Below, in pieces: positions 1-7,252 of a stretch of 30,376 bases of DNA; within the stretch, counting starts at the first letter, position 1; each line of letters starts with the position of its first letter. The stretch lies in NCBI GenBank assembly GCA_041908585.1, contig JAYRFB010000261.1, positions 1-30,376 of the forward strand, in the 5' to 3' direction. A model generated the notes under the pieces. That model saw nothing but the letters and a program-made list of their open reading frames with translations. It did no database searches and was not told where the DNA came from. The translations under genes were made by a program, and so were the position numbers. The stretch comes from CAINDZ01 sp041908585. GTDB lineage: Bacteria > Krumholzibacteriota > Krumholzibacteriia > LZORAL124-64-63.

Positions 1-1
1 C

Positions 2-730
2 GAGCCGCTGCCGAGCACCGGCGGCCGCAACAACTTCGGCCGCATCACGTGCCGGCACAAGGGCGGCGGCCACAAGCGCCAGTACCGCCGGATCGACTTC
101 AAGCGGAACAAGCACGAGGTGCCGGCGAAGGTCTTCAGCATCGAGTACGATCCGAACCGCAGCGCCCGCATCTGCCTGCTGCACTACCTCGACGGCGAGA
201 AGCGCTACATCCTCTGGCCGAAGGGCCTCGAGGTCGGCGCGCAGATCGTTGCCGGGCCGGACGCCCCGTTCAACACGGGCAACGCCCTGCCGCTGGAGCG
301 GATCCCGCTGGGCACGATGGTGCACAACATCGAGCTGAACCTGGGCAAGGGCGGGCAGATGGCGCGCAGCGCCGGCTCGTTCGCGCAGGTCATGGCGAAG
401 GAAGGCGAGTACGTCACGCTGCGCCTGCCGAGCGGCGAGGTGCGCATGGTGCACAAGCGCTGCTACGCCACCATCGGCGAGGTCGGCAACGCGGAGCACG
501 AGAACGTGGTCAGCGGCAAGGCCGGGCGCTCGCGCTGGCTGGGCATCCGCCCGACGGTGCGCGGCGTGGCCATGAACCCGGTCGACCACCCGCACGGCGG
601 CGGCGAGGGCCGCACCAGCGGCGGCCGCCACCCGGTGACGCCGTGGGGCAAGCCGACCAAGGGCAAGAAGACTCGCAAGAAGAAGCCGTCGGACAACTTC
701 ATCGTGCGGCGCCGCAAGGCCAAGGGCTAG
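2..730 (+). CDS. rplB: 50S ribosomal protein L2 (5' end outside window)
   Basis: Ribosomal protein L2 binds 23S rRNA near the peptidyl transferase centre and helps join the subunits. The frame is open from base 2 and ends at TAG 728-730, giving 242 residues of a protein that is usually about 275 long, so roughly the first 30 residues lie outside the window. Visible family motifs are the GRNNFGRIT / HKGGGHKRQYR segment at the start, IEYDPNRSARI, the GVAMNPVDHPHGGGEGRT signature that carries the conserved histidine region, and a basic C-terminus. It belongs to the S10 part of the cluster and is followed 20 bp later by rpsS. Identity is certain; only the start is missing. Confidence 0.98.
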   Translation, partial: EPLPSTGGRNNFGRITCRHKGGGHKRQYRRIDFKRNKHEVPAKVFSIEYDPNRSARICLLHYLDGEKRYILWPKGLEVGAQIVAGPDAPFNTGNALPLERIPLGTMVHNIELNLGKGGQMARSAGSFAQVMAKEGEYVTLRLPSGEVRMVHKRCYATIGEVGNAEHENVVSGKAGRSRWLGIRPTVRGVAMNPVDHPHGGGEGRTSGGRHPVTPWGKPTKGKKTRKKKPSDNFIVRRRKAKG

Positions 731-750
731 GAAAGGAAAGGTTCGGAACC

Positions 751-1017
751 ATGGCGCGTTCCATCAAGAAGGGCCCCTTCATCCAGGAAGCCCTCATGAC
801 CAAGGTCGAGGCGCTGAACAGCCGCGGCGAGAAGCGGGTCATCAAGACCTGGTCGCGGCGCTCGACGATCGCCCCCGAGTTCCTCGGGCACACGATCGCC
901 GTGCACAACGGCAAGCAGTTCGTGCCGGTCTACGTGCAGGAGAACATGGTCGGGCACAAGCTGGGCGAATTCGCCCCGACGCGCACGTACCGCGGGCACA
1001 CCAGCAAGAAGAAGTAG
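751..1017 (+). CDS. rpsS: 30S ribosomal protein S19
   Basis: S19 sits in the head of the 30S subunit, pairs with S13 and contacts the A-site region. The 88-residue product begins MARSIKKGPF and contains KTWSRRSTIAPEF and the GHKLGEFAPTRTYRGH signature near the end, which is the normal length and layout. ATG 751 was chosen because it gives the canonical N-terminus and follows the purine-rich stretch GGAAAGGAAAG. It lies 20 bp after rplB and 13 bp before rplV, so the three are surely co-transcribed. Confidence 0.98.
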   Translation: MARSIKKGPFIQEALMTKVEALNSRGEKRVIKTWSRRSTIAPEFLGHTIAVHNGKQFVPVYVQENMVGHKLGEFAPTRTYRGHTSKKK

Positions 1018-1030
1018 CGGAGGTACCACG

Positions 1031-1378
1031 ATGGAGGCACGCGCCAGAGCCTTTCACATCCGGATCTCGGCCCGCAAGGCGCGGCTGGTGGCCGATCTGA
1101 TCCGGGGCAAGAACGTGGACGAGGCCCTGAGCATCCTGGCCCTCACGCAGAAGAAGGCTTCGCCGATCCTGCGCAAGGTCATGCTCTCGGCCGCGGCCAA
1201 CGTCCGCTTCCAGGACGACGGCGAGCACCCGCTGCCGAACCAGCGGATTTTCGTCAAGGAGATCCGCATCGACGAGGGCCCGACGATGAAGCGGATCCGT
1301 CCGCGCTCGCAGGGCCGCGCCTACAGCATCTTCAAGCGGACGGCGCACGTCGACATCACGGTGGCGGCGGACGTCTGA
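1031..1378 (+). CDS. rplV: 50S ribosomal protein L22
   Basis: L22 binds 23S rRNA and lines the nascent-peptide exit tunnel through a long beta-hairpin. The product is 115 residues, typical for bacteria. It starts MEARARAFHIRISARKARLVADLIRGK-like, and its C-terminal loop is rich in Arg (MKRIRPRSQGRAYSIFKR) as expected of the tunnel hairpin. GGAGG at 1019-1023 sits just upstream of ATG 1031. A 100-bp spacer with a hairpin separates it from rpsC. Confidence 0.97.
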   Translation: MEARARAFHIRISARKARLVADLIRGKNVDEALSILALTQKKASPILRKVMLSAAANVRFQDDGEHPLPNQRIFVKEIRIDEGPTMKRIRPRSQGRAYSIFKRTAHVDITVAADV

Positions 1379-1392
1379 GCGATCGAGCGAGC

Positions 1393-1407
1393 GGCGGCCT
1401 GGCCGCC
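1393..1407. repeat. Hairpin in rplV-rpsC spacer
   Basis: GGCGGC and GCCGCC form a perfect 6-bp stem around a 3-nt loop, inside the 100-bp gap between rplV and rpsC. No T-run follows, so it does not look like an intrinsic terminator. It could stabilise or punctuate the transcript; a role is inferred only. Confidence 0.45.
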
Positions 1408-1478
1408 AACGGGAAGCCGAGCCGGACCGGGAAGCCCCAACGGGCCCACCAGGCAACCGGCGCTGAGGAAGGAAGACC

Positions 1479-2153
1479 ATGGGTCAGAAGACACATCCGA
1501 TCGGGTTCCGGCTGGGAATCGTCAAGGACTGGAACGCCACCTGGTTCAACGACCGGCACTTCGCCGATTGGCTGAACGAGGACCTCCTGGTGCGGAAGTA
1601 CGTCCAGGCGCGCGTCGGCGCGGCGGGCGTCGAGTCGATCAAGATCAAGCGCTTCCGCGAGAAGGTCATCATCATCGTGGCGACCAGCCGGCCCGGCGTT
1701 GTGATCGGCAAGAAGGGGCAGAAGGCGGACCAGCTCCGCGCCGAGCTGCAGAAGATGCTCGGCAAGAACGTGAAGCTGGACGTCGAGGAAGTGAAGAAGC
1801 CCGAACTGAGCGCGCCGCTGGTGGCCGAGCACATCGCCGCGCAGCTCGAGGGCCGCGTCGCCTTCCGTCGCGCCATGAAGAAGTCGATCGCCACCGCGAT
1901 GCGGATGGGCGCCAAGGGCATCAAGATCCGCTGCGCGGGTCGCCTGGGCGGCGCCGAGATCGCGCGTGTCGAGACCTATCACGACGGCAGCGTGCCCCTG
2001 CACACCCTGCGGGCGGACATCGACTACGGCGTGGCGACCGCGCGCACCCCGTACGGCGCCATCGGCGTGAAGGTCTGGATCTGCAAGGGCGAGATCTTCC
2101 CGGCCGAGTTCAAGGAGTCCCTGCGCAAGCAGGTCGTGGAGCAGCGCGCCTGA
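1479..2153 (+). CDS. rpsC: 30S ribosomal protein S3
   Basis: S3 lies at the mRNA entry channel of the 30S head and contributes to mRNA unwinding. The product is 224 residues, close to the usual 210-235. It starts MGQKTHPIGFRLG, carries a type-II KH domain with the VIGKKG loop at about residues 75-80, and has the C-terminal domain beginning near IKIRCAGRLGGAEIAR and ending in a short tail. AGGAAGGAAG stands 5 to 14 bases before ATG 1479. The neighbouring order rplV-rpsC-rplP is canonical. Confidence 0.98.
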   Translation: MGQKTHPIGFRLGIVKDWNATWFNDRHFADWLNEDLLVRKYVQARVGAAGVESIKIKRFREKVIIIVATSRPGVVIGKKGQKADQLRAELQKMLGKNVKLDVEEVKKPELSAPLVAEHIAAQLEGRVAFRRAMKKSIATAMRMGAKGIKIRCAGRLGGAEIARVETYHDGSVPLHTLRADIDYGVATARTPYGAIGVKVWICKGEIFPAEFKESLRKQVVEQRA

Positions 2154-2229
2154 CCGCGGCAGCGCCCCGGTGAACCCGAAAGCGGTGGCGCGCGTCGCCA
2201 GCGCCTGAAGAAGAAGAGGTCGACGAGCC

Positions 2230-2643
2230 ATGTTGATGCCGAAGCGCACAAAGTACCGGAAGATGTTCAAGGGCCGCAACCGCGGCGTGGCCAGCCGCGG
2301 CGCGACGGTGGCCTTCGGGGACTACGGCCTGCAGGCCGTCGGCGCGGGCTGGCTGACCAGCCGCCAGCTGGAGGCCACGCGCGTCGCCGTCACGCGCCGC
2401 ATGAAGCGCGTCGGCCAGGTGTGGATCCGCGTGTTCCCGGACAAGCCGATCACGCTGAAGCCGGCCGAGACCCGCATGGGCAAGGGCAAGGGTGCGCCCG
2501 AGTACTGGGTGGCCGTCGTCAAGCCCGGCCGGGTGCTCCTGGAGATCAACGGCGTCGACCACGCCCTGGCCAAGGAAGCCCTTGCCCTCGGCGCCGCGAA
2601 GCTGCCGTTCAAGACGCGGGTCATCAGCCGCGGAGGGGAATAA
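2230..2643 (+). CDS. rplP: 50S ribosomal protein L16
   Basis: L16 contacts the A-site and P-site tRNA elbows on the large subunit. The 137-residue product starts MLMPKRTKYRKMFKGRNRG, the standard N-terminus, and holds RRMKRVGQVWIRVFPDKPIT and the GKGKGAPEYWVAVVKPGR loop that reaches the tRNA. Length is normal. ATG 2230 was preferred to the third-codon ATG because MLMPKR is the family form. It is followed 3 bp later by rpmC. Confidence 0.98.
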   Translation: MLMPKRTKYRKMFKGRNRGVASRGATVAFGDYGLQAVGAGWLTSRQLEATRVAVTRRMKRVGQVWIRVFPDKPITLKPAETRMGKGKGAPEYWVAVVKPGRVLLEINGVDHALAKEALALGAAKLPFKTRVISRGGE

Positions 2644-2646
2644 GCC

Positions 2647-2844
2647 ATGAAGAAGGCCCACGATCTGCGTGACCTGGCCGTCGAGGAACTCGAGAGCCGC
2701 GTGCGCGAGAAGTCCGAGGAGCTGATGAATCTGCGGATCCAGCTCAACATGCGGCGCCTGGACAACCCCCTGCGGGTCCGCCAGACGCGTCGTGAAATCG
2801 CGGTCCTCAAGACCGTCATCAACCAGAAGAAGGGCGCCCGGTAG
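2647..2844 (+). CDS. rpmC: 50S ribosomal protein L29
   Basis: L29 is a small two-helix protein next to the tunnel exit on the 50S surface. The 65-residue product shows the usual pattern: LRDLAVEELESRVREKSEEL, then MNLRIQLNMRRLDNPLRVRQ, then a basic end AVLKTVINQKKGAR. Only 3 bp separates it from rplP, implying translational coupling. Confidence 0.97.
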   Translation: MKKAHDLRDLAVEELESRVREKSEELMNLRIQLNMRRLDNPLRVRQTRREIAVLKTVINQKKGAR

Positions 2845-2903
2845 GCGCGGAAACCGGGACCCGACCGCGCCGGCGGGCGCGACCGGAGCCAGGGAGAGGA
2901 ACG

Positions 2904-3167
2904 ATGGCCAACACCGAACGCAATCTGAGAGCCGTCCGCATCGGCCAGGTCGTGTCCAGCAAGATGGACAAGACGGTGGTCGTCACGGTCAGCCGCCGGT
3001 TCCCGCACCCGCTGTACAAGCGGATCATCACCCGCACCACGCGCCTGGTGGCCCATGACGAGGCCAACGAGTGCCGCGAGGGCGACGTGGTGAAGGTCAT
3101 GGCCATCCGGCCGCTCTCCAAGACCAAGCGCTGGCGGGTCGCGGAGATCATGGAGAAGGCCAAGTAG
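2904..3167 (+). CDS. rpsQ: 30S ribosomal protein S17
   Basis: S17 is a primary 16S rRNA-binding protein with an OB fold that helps early 30S assembly. The 87-residue product has the hallmark strands GQVVSSKMDKTVVVTVSRRF, HPLYKRIITRTTRLVAHDE and the signature near CREGDVVKVMAIRPLSKTKR, ending RVAEIMEKAK. AGGGAGAGGA lies just before ATG 2904. A 59-bp spacer follows rpmC and a 99-bp spacer precedes rplN. Confidence 0.98.
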   Translation: MANTERNLRAVRIGQVVSSKMDKTVVVTVSRRFPHPLYKRIITRTTRLVAHDEANECREGDVVKVMAIRPLSKTKRWRVAEIMEKAK

Positions 3168-3227
3168 TCCTGGTGGGCCGGGCAGCCGGCCGGACGCGTC
3201 GTCCACGGGGGCACAGCCCCGGGCAGA

Positions 3228-3243
3228 GGCCGCCCAGGCGGCC
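3228..3243. repeat. Hairpin in rpsQ-rplN spacer
   Basis: GGCCGCC and GGCGGCC flank a CA dinucleotide, which gives a strong stem of 6 to 7 bp about 24 bases before the rplN start. A second possible stem (GGGGC/GCCCC) lies around 3207-3220. There is no downstream T-tract. Confidence 0.45.
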
Positions 3244-3266
3244 GGGAAAGTCGAAGGACTGGTGAC

Positions 3267-3638
3267 ATGATTCAGGAATCGACACGGTTGATCGTCGCGG
3301 ACAACTCCGGCGCCAAGGTCGTCGAGTGCTTCCGCGTGCTGGGCGGCTCCAAGCGGCGCTACGCCCGGGTCGGCGACATCATCGTCGCTGCCGTCAAGTC
3401 GGCCATCCCCAACGGCAACGTGAAGAAGGGGCAGGTCGTCAAGTGCGTGATCGTGCGCACCCGCAAGGAGATCGGCCGCAAGGACGGCAGCTACATCCGC
3501 TTCAGCGACAACGCGGCCGTGATCCTGGCCGCCGACACGCAGGAGCCGGTGGGCACCCGCATCTTCGGGCCCGTGGCGCGCGAGCTGCGCGACAAGAAGT
3601 TCATGAAGATCGTCTCGCTGGCGCCGGAGGTGCTGTGA
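3267..3638 (+). CDS. rplN: 50S ribosomal protein L14
   Basis: L14 forms part of the inter-subunit bridge and contacts 16S rRNA. The product is 123 residues, as usual, with MIQESTRLIVADNSGAKVVE, the VKKGQVVKCVIVRTRKEIGR motif, FSDNAAVIL and GPVARELRDKKFMKIVSLAPEV. Its own ribosome binding site is weak (GAAGGACTGGTGAC). The spc operon of many bacteria begins at this gene, and here a structured 99-bp spacer precedes it. I see no clear promoter in the spacer. Its stop shares one base with the rplX start (TGATG). Confidence 0.98.
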   Translation: MIQESTRLIVADNSGAKVVECFRVLGGSKRRYARVGDIIVAAVKSAIPNGNVKKGQVVKCVIVRTRKEIGRKDGSYIRFSDNAAVILAADTQEPVGTRIFGPVARELRDKKFMKIVSLAPEVL

Positions 3639-3952
3639 TGCGGCTGAAGAAGAACGACACCGTGCGCGTGATCAGCGGCGAGGACAAGGGCAAGGAAGGG
3701 CGGATCCTGAAGGTCTTCCCCGACAAGGGCCGGATCATCGTCGAGAAGGTCAACCTGATCAAGCGCCACACGCGCCCCTCGAAGTCGCTGCCCCAGGGCG
3801 GCATCATCGAGAAGGAAGCGCCGATCAACGCCACGAACGTGATGCTGGTCTGCCCCAAGACGGGCAAGCCGACCCGCATCGGCAGTCAGGTCCTGAGCGA
3901 CGGAAGCCGCGCGCGCGTGAGCCGCAAGAGCGGCGACATGATCAACGACTGA
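3638..3952 (+). CDS. rplX: 50S ribosomal protein L24
   Basis: L24 is an assembly-initiating protein of the large subunit located near the tunnel exit. The 104-residue product has an N-terminal KOW motif (DTVRVISGEDKGKEGRILKV, about residues 7-26), then LIKRHTRP and EKEAPINATNVMLVCPKTGK, all family-typical. ATG 3638 overlaps the rplN stop by one base, so translation is probably coupled. A 68-bp spacer containing an inverted repeat follows before rplE. Confidence 0.98.
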   Translation: MRLKKNDTVRVISGEDKGKEGRILKVFPDKGRIIVEKVNLIKRHTRPSKSLPQGGIIEKEAPINATNVMLVCPKTGKPTRIGSQVLSDGSRARVSRKSGDMIND

Positions 3953-3982
3953 CGGACCCGTCGACAGGCCGTTGGAACCACC

Positions 3983-4003
3983 AGTGCCCGACTCCCGGGC
4001 GCT
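3983..4003. repeat. Hairpin in rplX-rplE spacer
   Basis: AGTGCCCG pairs with CGGGCGCT around the loop ACTCC, giving an 8-bp stem with one G-U pair. It ends 17 bases before the rplE start and just before the Shine-Dalgarno stretch GGAAGGAAAGAG, so it could influence ribosome access. In E. coli the S8 repressor site lies in this part of the spc operon, but I cannot show an S8-type fold here. Confidence 0.45.
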
Positions 4004-4020
4004 GCCGGAAGGAAAGAGAC

Positions 4021-4572
4021 ATGGCTGCTGCAGCGAAGCCCAACCTGAGGGTCAAGTACGAGTCGAGCGTCGTGCCGGCCCTGCAGGAGAAGTTCCAGTA
4101 CTCGAGCCCGATGCAGATCCCGCGCCCGGTCAAGGTCGTGATCAACATGGGGCTGGGCCGCGCGCCCAACAACCCGAAGCTGCTCGACGCGGCGTGTGCG
4201 GACCTGGAGACGATCACGGGCCAGAAGGCCGTGAAGACGAAGGCCCGCAAGTCGGTCTCGAACTTCAAGATCCGGCAGGGCATGCAGATCGGCGCCTGCG
4301 TCACGCTGCGCGATCGCCGGATGTGGGAGTTCCTGGACCGCTTCATCAACGTGTCGCTGCCGCGCATCCGCGACTTCCGCGGACTGCCTGCGCGCCTGAG
4401 CGGTTCGGGCGACTACACGCTGGGCCTCAAGGACCAGCTGATCTTCCCGGAGATCGACTACGACAAGGTGGACGAGCCGCGCGGCATGAACGTGACGATC
4501 GTCACCACCGCCATGAACGACGAAGAGGGCCGTGAGCTGCTGCGCCTGCTGGGCATGCCCTTCCGGCGCTAA
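4021..4572 (+). CDS. rplE: 50S ribosomal protein L5
   Basis: L5 binds 5S rRNA and contacts the P-site tRNA. The 183-residue product carries the expected blocks: QIPRPVKVVINMGLGRA, the LETITGQKAVKTKARKS region, RQGMQIGACVTLRDRRMWEF, LPRIRDFRGL and NVTIVTTAMNDEEGRELLRL, ending in the standard GMPF tail. Length is normal. GGAAGGAAAGAG precedes ATG 4021. It is followed 13 bp later by rpsN. Confidence 0.98.
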   Translation: MAAAAKPNLRVKYESSVVPALQEKFQYSSPMQIPRPVKVVINMGLGRAPNNPKLLDAACADLETITGQKAVKTKARKSVSNFKIRQGMQIGACVTLRDRRMWEFLDRFINVSLPRIRDFRGLPARLSGSGDYTLGLKDQLIFPEIDYDKVDEPRGMNVTIVTTAMNDEEGRELLRLLGMPFRR

Positions 4573-4585
4573 GGAGGAACGAGTT

Positions 4586-4771
4586 TTGGCCAAGAAATCG
4601 CTGATCGCCAAGTCCCAGCGCACGCCCAAGTTCAAGGTGCGGGCCTACAACCGCTGCCGTCGCTGCGGGCGTCCGCGGGCCTTCATCCGTCGCTTCGGCC
4701 TCTGCCGGCTTTGCTTCCGGCAACTCGCGTTGAACGGCGACATCCCGGGTGTCGTCAAGGCCAGCTGGTAA
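4586..4771 (+). CDS. rpsN: 30S ribosomal protein S14, zinc-binding type
   Basis: S14 completes the head of the 30S subunit. The 61-residue product is the short zinc-binding (C+) form: two CxxC pairs at Cys24/Cys27 and Cys40/Cys43 hold a zinc, and the protein ends IPGVVKASW. The start is TTG 4586, chosen because the next residues AKKSLIAKS match the family N-terminus and a strong AAGGAGGAA lies 6 bases upstream. The next in-frame ATG upstream lies inside rplE. No zinc-free paralogue is visible in this window. Confidence 0.96.
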   Translation: MAKKSLIAKSQRTPKFKVRAYNRCRRCGRPRAFIRRFGLCRLCFRQLALNGDIPGVVKASW

Positions 4772-4794
4772 CGGCAGTCCAGGAGCAGGTGAAC

Positions 4795-5202
4795 ATGAGC
4801 ATGACCGATCCCATCGCGGATATGCTGACCCGCATCCGGAACGCCACGCAGGCGGGCCATCGTCGGGTCGAGATTCCCGCGTCGAACCAGAAGAAGGCCG
4901 TGGCCGACGTTCTGGTGCAGCAGGGTTACATCGAGAAGTACGAGGTGCTGGACGACAACGCCCAGGGCACGCTGCGCCTCTTCCTGAAGTACCAGCTTCG
5001 GGACGGGCAGCGCATCGGCGTGATCGAGGGCATCCGGCGCGTGAGCCGCCCCGGTCGTCGCATCTTCGCGGGCAAGGACGGCATCCCCAAGGTGTGCGGC
5101 GGATACGGCATCTCGATCCTGTCGACGAACCAGGGGATCCTGACGGGGCACCAGTGCCGGATGCGTGGCATCGGCGGCGAAGTGCTCTGCGAGATCTGGT
5201 AG
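4795..5202 (+). CDS. rpsH: 30S ribosomal protein S8
   Basis: S8 is a primary 16S rRNA-binding protein and, in E. coli, the repressor of the spc operon. The 135-residue product begins MSMTDPIADMLTRIRNA, has the central KYQLRDGQRIGVIEGI and RVSRPGRRIFAGKD blocks, and ends GGEVLCEIW; all are characteristic. ATG 4795 was chosen over the earlier in-frame ATG 4711 because that one lies inside rpsN. AGGAGCAGG precedes it. Confidence 0.98.
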   Translation: MSMTDPIADMLTRIRNATQAGHRRVEIPASNQKKAVADVLVQQGYIEKYEVLDDNAQGTLRLFLKYQLRDGQRIGVIEGIRRVSRPGRRIFAGKDGIPKVCGGYGISILSTNQGILTGHQCRMRGIGGEVLCEIW

Positions 5203-5257
5203 CAACCGGCACCGCTTCAGCCGGTCCGGCTGCGGCAGTTTGCGGAGGAAAACGGAA

Positions 5258-5797
5258 ATGTCGCGCATTGGCAAGAACCCCATCGCCCTGCCGTCCGGAG
5301 TGACGGTGGCGATCGAGGGCACCACCTCGGTGGTCAAGGGCCCGAAGGGCGAGCACCGGCAGCACATCCCTGCCGGCCTCGGCTTCGAGCAGAGGGACGG
5401 CAAGCTGTACATCACGCGGCCGGACGACTCCAAGACCATGCGGGCCCGTCATGGCCTGGTGCGCGCCCTGATCGCGAACCAGGTGACCGGCGTGACCGAG
5501 GGCTTCAAGAAGTCGCTCGAGATCGTGGGCGTCGGCTATCGTGCCGCGGTCAAGGGACAGGCGCTGGACCTGCAGCTGCAGTTCAGCCACCCGCTGGAGT
5601 ACCCGATCCCGGCCGACATCAAGATCACCTGCCCGGACCAGACGCACATCGAGGTCTCGGGTGTGGACAAGCAGCGCGTCGGCCAGGTCGCCTCGGAGAT
5701 CCGCGCGTTCCGCAAGCCCGAGCCGTACAAGGGCAAGGGCATCCGGTACGTGGGCGAGGACATCATCCGCAAGGCCGGCAAGGCGGCGGGCAAGTAG
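5258..5797 (+). CDS. rplF: 50S ribosomal protein L6
   Basis: L6 lies near the GTPase-associated centre of the 50S subunit and has two similar domains. The 179-residue product starts MSRIGKNPIALPSGV, contains the domain junction around MRARHGLVRALIANQV, and carries the C-terminal signature PEPYKGKGIRYVGED followed by a basic end. ATG 5258 is preferred to the in-frame ATG 5165, which falls in rpsH; GCGGAGGAAAACGG precedes it. A 79-bp spacer with an 18-bp palindrome follows. Confidence 0.98.
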   Translation: MSRIGKNPIALPSGVTVAIEGTTSVVKGPKGEHRQHIPAGLGFEQRDGKLYITRPDDSKTMRARHGLVRALIANQVTGVTEGFKKSLEIVGVGYRAAVKGQALDLQLQFSHPLEYPIPADIKITCPDQTHIEVSGVDKQRVGQVASEIRAFRKPEPYKGKGIRYVGEDIIRKAGKAAGK

Positions 5798-5809
5798 CCT
5801 GAACGGAAG

Positions 5810-5827
5810 CGGCCCGCGCGCGGGCCG
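5810..5827. repeat. Perfect 18-bp palindrome in rplF-rplR spacer
   Basis: CGGCCCGCGCGCGGGCCG equals its own reverse complement. As RNA it would form a stem of about 7 bp with a tight loop. It begins 13 bases after the rplF stop and lacks a following T-run. It may be an mRNA stability or processing element; this is inference. Confidence 0.55.
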
Positions 5828-5876
5828 ACGGCGGCAAGCCGCGCGGGGCACCGGCCCGGCGCAGAGGTGAGGGACG

Positions 5877-6251
5877 ATGAGCAGCATCAGCAAGAAGCGG
5901 CGTGAGATCCGGGCCAAGCGGAAGGTCAGCATCCGCAAGAAGGTGTCCGGCAGCGCCGAGCGGCCGCGGATCTCGATCCTCCGCAGCCACAAGAATATCT
6001 ACGCCCAGGTGGTGGACGACTCGGTCGGGCACACGCTGGCCGCCTGCGACGGCAGCAAGGTCGCCGAGGTGGCGGCGCCCGAGGGCGTGACCGGGAAGTG
6101 CGCGGTGGCCTACGGCGTCGGCCGGGCCCTGGCGGAGCTGGCCAAGTCGAAGGGGATCGAACGCGTGGTCTTCGACCGCAGCGGTTATCTGTACCACGGT
6201 CGGGTGGCCGCCCTGGCCCGCGGGCTCAGGGACGGCGGCCTCGAGGTCTAG
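5877..6251 (+). CDS. rplR: 50S ribosomal protein L18
   Basis: L18 helps anchor 5S rRNA to the large subunit together with L5. The 124-residue product has the basic N-terminus (SSISKKRREIRAKRKVSIRK), RPRISILRSHKNIYAQVVDD, an AVAYGVGRALAELAKSKGIE helix and the C-terminal FDRSGYLYHGRVAALARGLR signature. AGAGGTGAGGG precedes ATG 5877. The spacer to rpsE is 42 bp. Confidence 0.98.
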   Translation: MSSISKKRREIRAKRKVSIRKKVSGSAERPRISILRSHKNIYAQVVDDSVGHTLAACDGSKVAEVAAPEGVTGKCAVAYGVGRALAELAKSKGIERVVFDRSGYLYHGRVAALARGLRDGGLEV

Positions 6252-6256
6252 TCCTT

Positions 6257-6272
6257 GCCGGCTGCGGCCGGC
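6257..6272. repeat. Hairpin in rplR-rpsE spacer
   Basis: GCCGGC-TGCG-GCCGGC forms a 6-bp stem with a 4-nt loop, placed 6 bases after the rplR stop and 21 bases before the rpsE start. Confidence 0.45.
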
Positions 6273-6293
6273 GAGCGAGACAGGAGCAGTCAG

Positions 6294-7058
6294 ATGGCGG
6301 GATTCGACAATCAGAGAAGCGGCGATGCCAACCGCGGCGGACGTGGTGGCCCGGGTGGTCCTGGTGGCGGCGGGCGTGGTCCCGGCGGCGGCGGGCGCGG
6401 CGGTTTCGGCGGCCCCGGCGGGCCCGGCGGCCCCGGTGGGCCGGGCGGTCGCGGTGGCCGTGGCCGCGGTGACGGCCCCGGCGGGGACCGCGGTCCCCGT
6501 TCGGGCGGCCCGCGCGAGGGCGGCGACCAGGCCGGCTCGGACCTGCACGAGAACGTGATCAGCATCAACCGCGTGGCCAAGGTCGTCAAGGGCGGCCGGC
6601 GCTTCAGCTTTGCCGCGATCGTCGCCGTCGGCGACGGCAAGGGCAAGGTCGGCGTCGCCATGGGCAAGGCCAACGAGATCGCCGACGCCATCCGCAAGGG
6701 CGGCGAGGCGGCCCGCGCGGCGCAGATCAGCGTGCCCATCCAGAAGGAGACGATCGCCTACGAGGTGATCGGCCGCTTCGGCTCCAGCCGCGTGCTCCTG
6801 AAGCCCGCGTCGCCCGGTACCGGCGTCATCGCTGCCGGCGGCGTGCGCGCCATCCTCGAGGCGGCGGGCGTCAAGAACATCCTGACGAAGCAGCTCGGCT
6901 CGCGGAACCCGAACAACGTGGTCAAGGCGACCATGGACGGCCTGCGCCAGCTGCGCACGGTCGAGGAGTTCGCCGCCAAGCGCGGCCTGACCGTGCCCGA
7001 GGTGCTCGGCTTCGAGCGCCGCGCCGCCGCGTCCGGCACCGGACCCAAGGAGGCCTAG
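6294..7058 (+). CDS. rpsE: 30S ribosomal protein S5 with Gly/Arg-rich N-terminal extension
   Basis: S5 supports decoding fidelity and mRNA unwinding on the 30S body. The product is 254 residues against a usual 160-170. From about residue 84 it is a standard S5: ENVISINRVAKVVKGGRRFS (double-stranded RNA-binding fold), VGDGKGKVGVAMGKANE, then the C-terminal domain with PASPGTGVIAAGGVRAILE and KQLGSRNPNNVVKAT. Residues 13-80 are almost only Gly, Pro, Arg and Asp, with GGP repeats and several RGG motifs, so probably disordered and RNA-binding. ATG 6294 has AGGAGCAG upstream. An earlier in-frame ATG, 6255, lacks a site and would sit in the rplR spacer hairpin. The extension is in frame and GC-rich like its neighbours. 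Confidence 0.97.
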   Translation: MAGFDNQRSGDANRGGRGGPGGPGGGGRGPGGGGRGGFGGPGGPGGPGGPGGRGGRGRGDGPGGDRGPRSGGPREGGDQAGSDLHENVISINRVAKVVKGGRRFSFAAIVAVGDGKGKVGVAMGKANEIADAIRKGGEAARAAQISVPIQKETIAYEVIGRFGSSRVLLKPASPGTGVIAAGGVRAILEAAGVKNILTKQLGSRNPNNVVKATMDGLRQLRTVEEFAAKRGLTVPEVLGFERRAAASGTGPKEA

Positions 7059-7061
7059 GCC

Positions 7062-7250
7062 ATGGCTGAGGCGAAGATCAAGATCACGCAGGTGCGGAGC
7101 ATCATCGGTCGTCCCGAGAAGCACCGCCGGATCATCGAGGCGCTCGGCATCAAGCGCAACCAGACGTCGGTGATCCATAACGATACCCCCCAGATCCGGG
7201 GCATGGCGTTCAAGGTGCGCCACCTCGTGACCGTGGAAGAGGTGAAGTGA
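7062..7250 (+). CDS. rpmD: 50S ribosomal protein L30
   Basis: L30 is a small peripheral large-subunit protein. The 62-residue product shows the family pattern: KIKITQVRSIIGRPEKHRRI, LGIKRNQTSVIHNDTPQIRG and the VRHLVTVEEV ending. It starts 3 bp after rpsE, whose last codons include the Shine-Dalgarno-like AAGGAGG. Its stop lies 2 bp before the chosen rplO start. Confidence 0.97.
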   Translation: MAEAKIKITQVRSIIGRPEKHRRIIEALGIKRNQTSVIHNDTPQIRGMAFKVRHLVTVEEVK

Positions 7251-7252
7251 CG

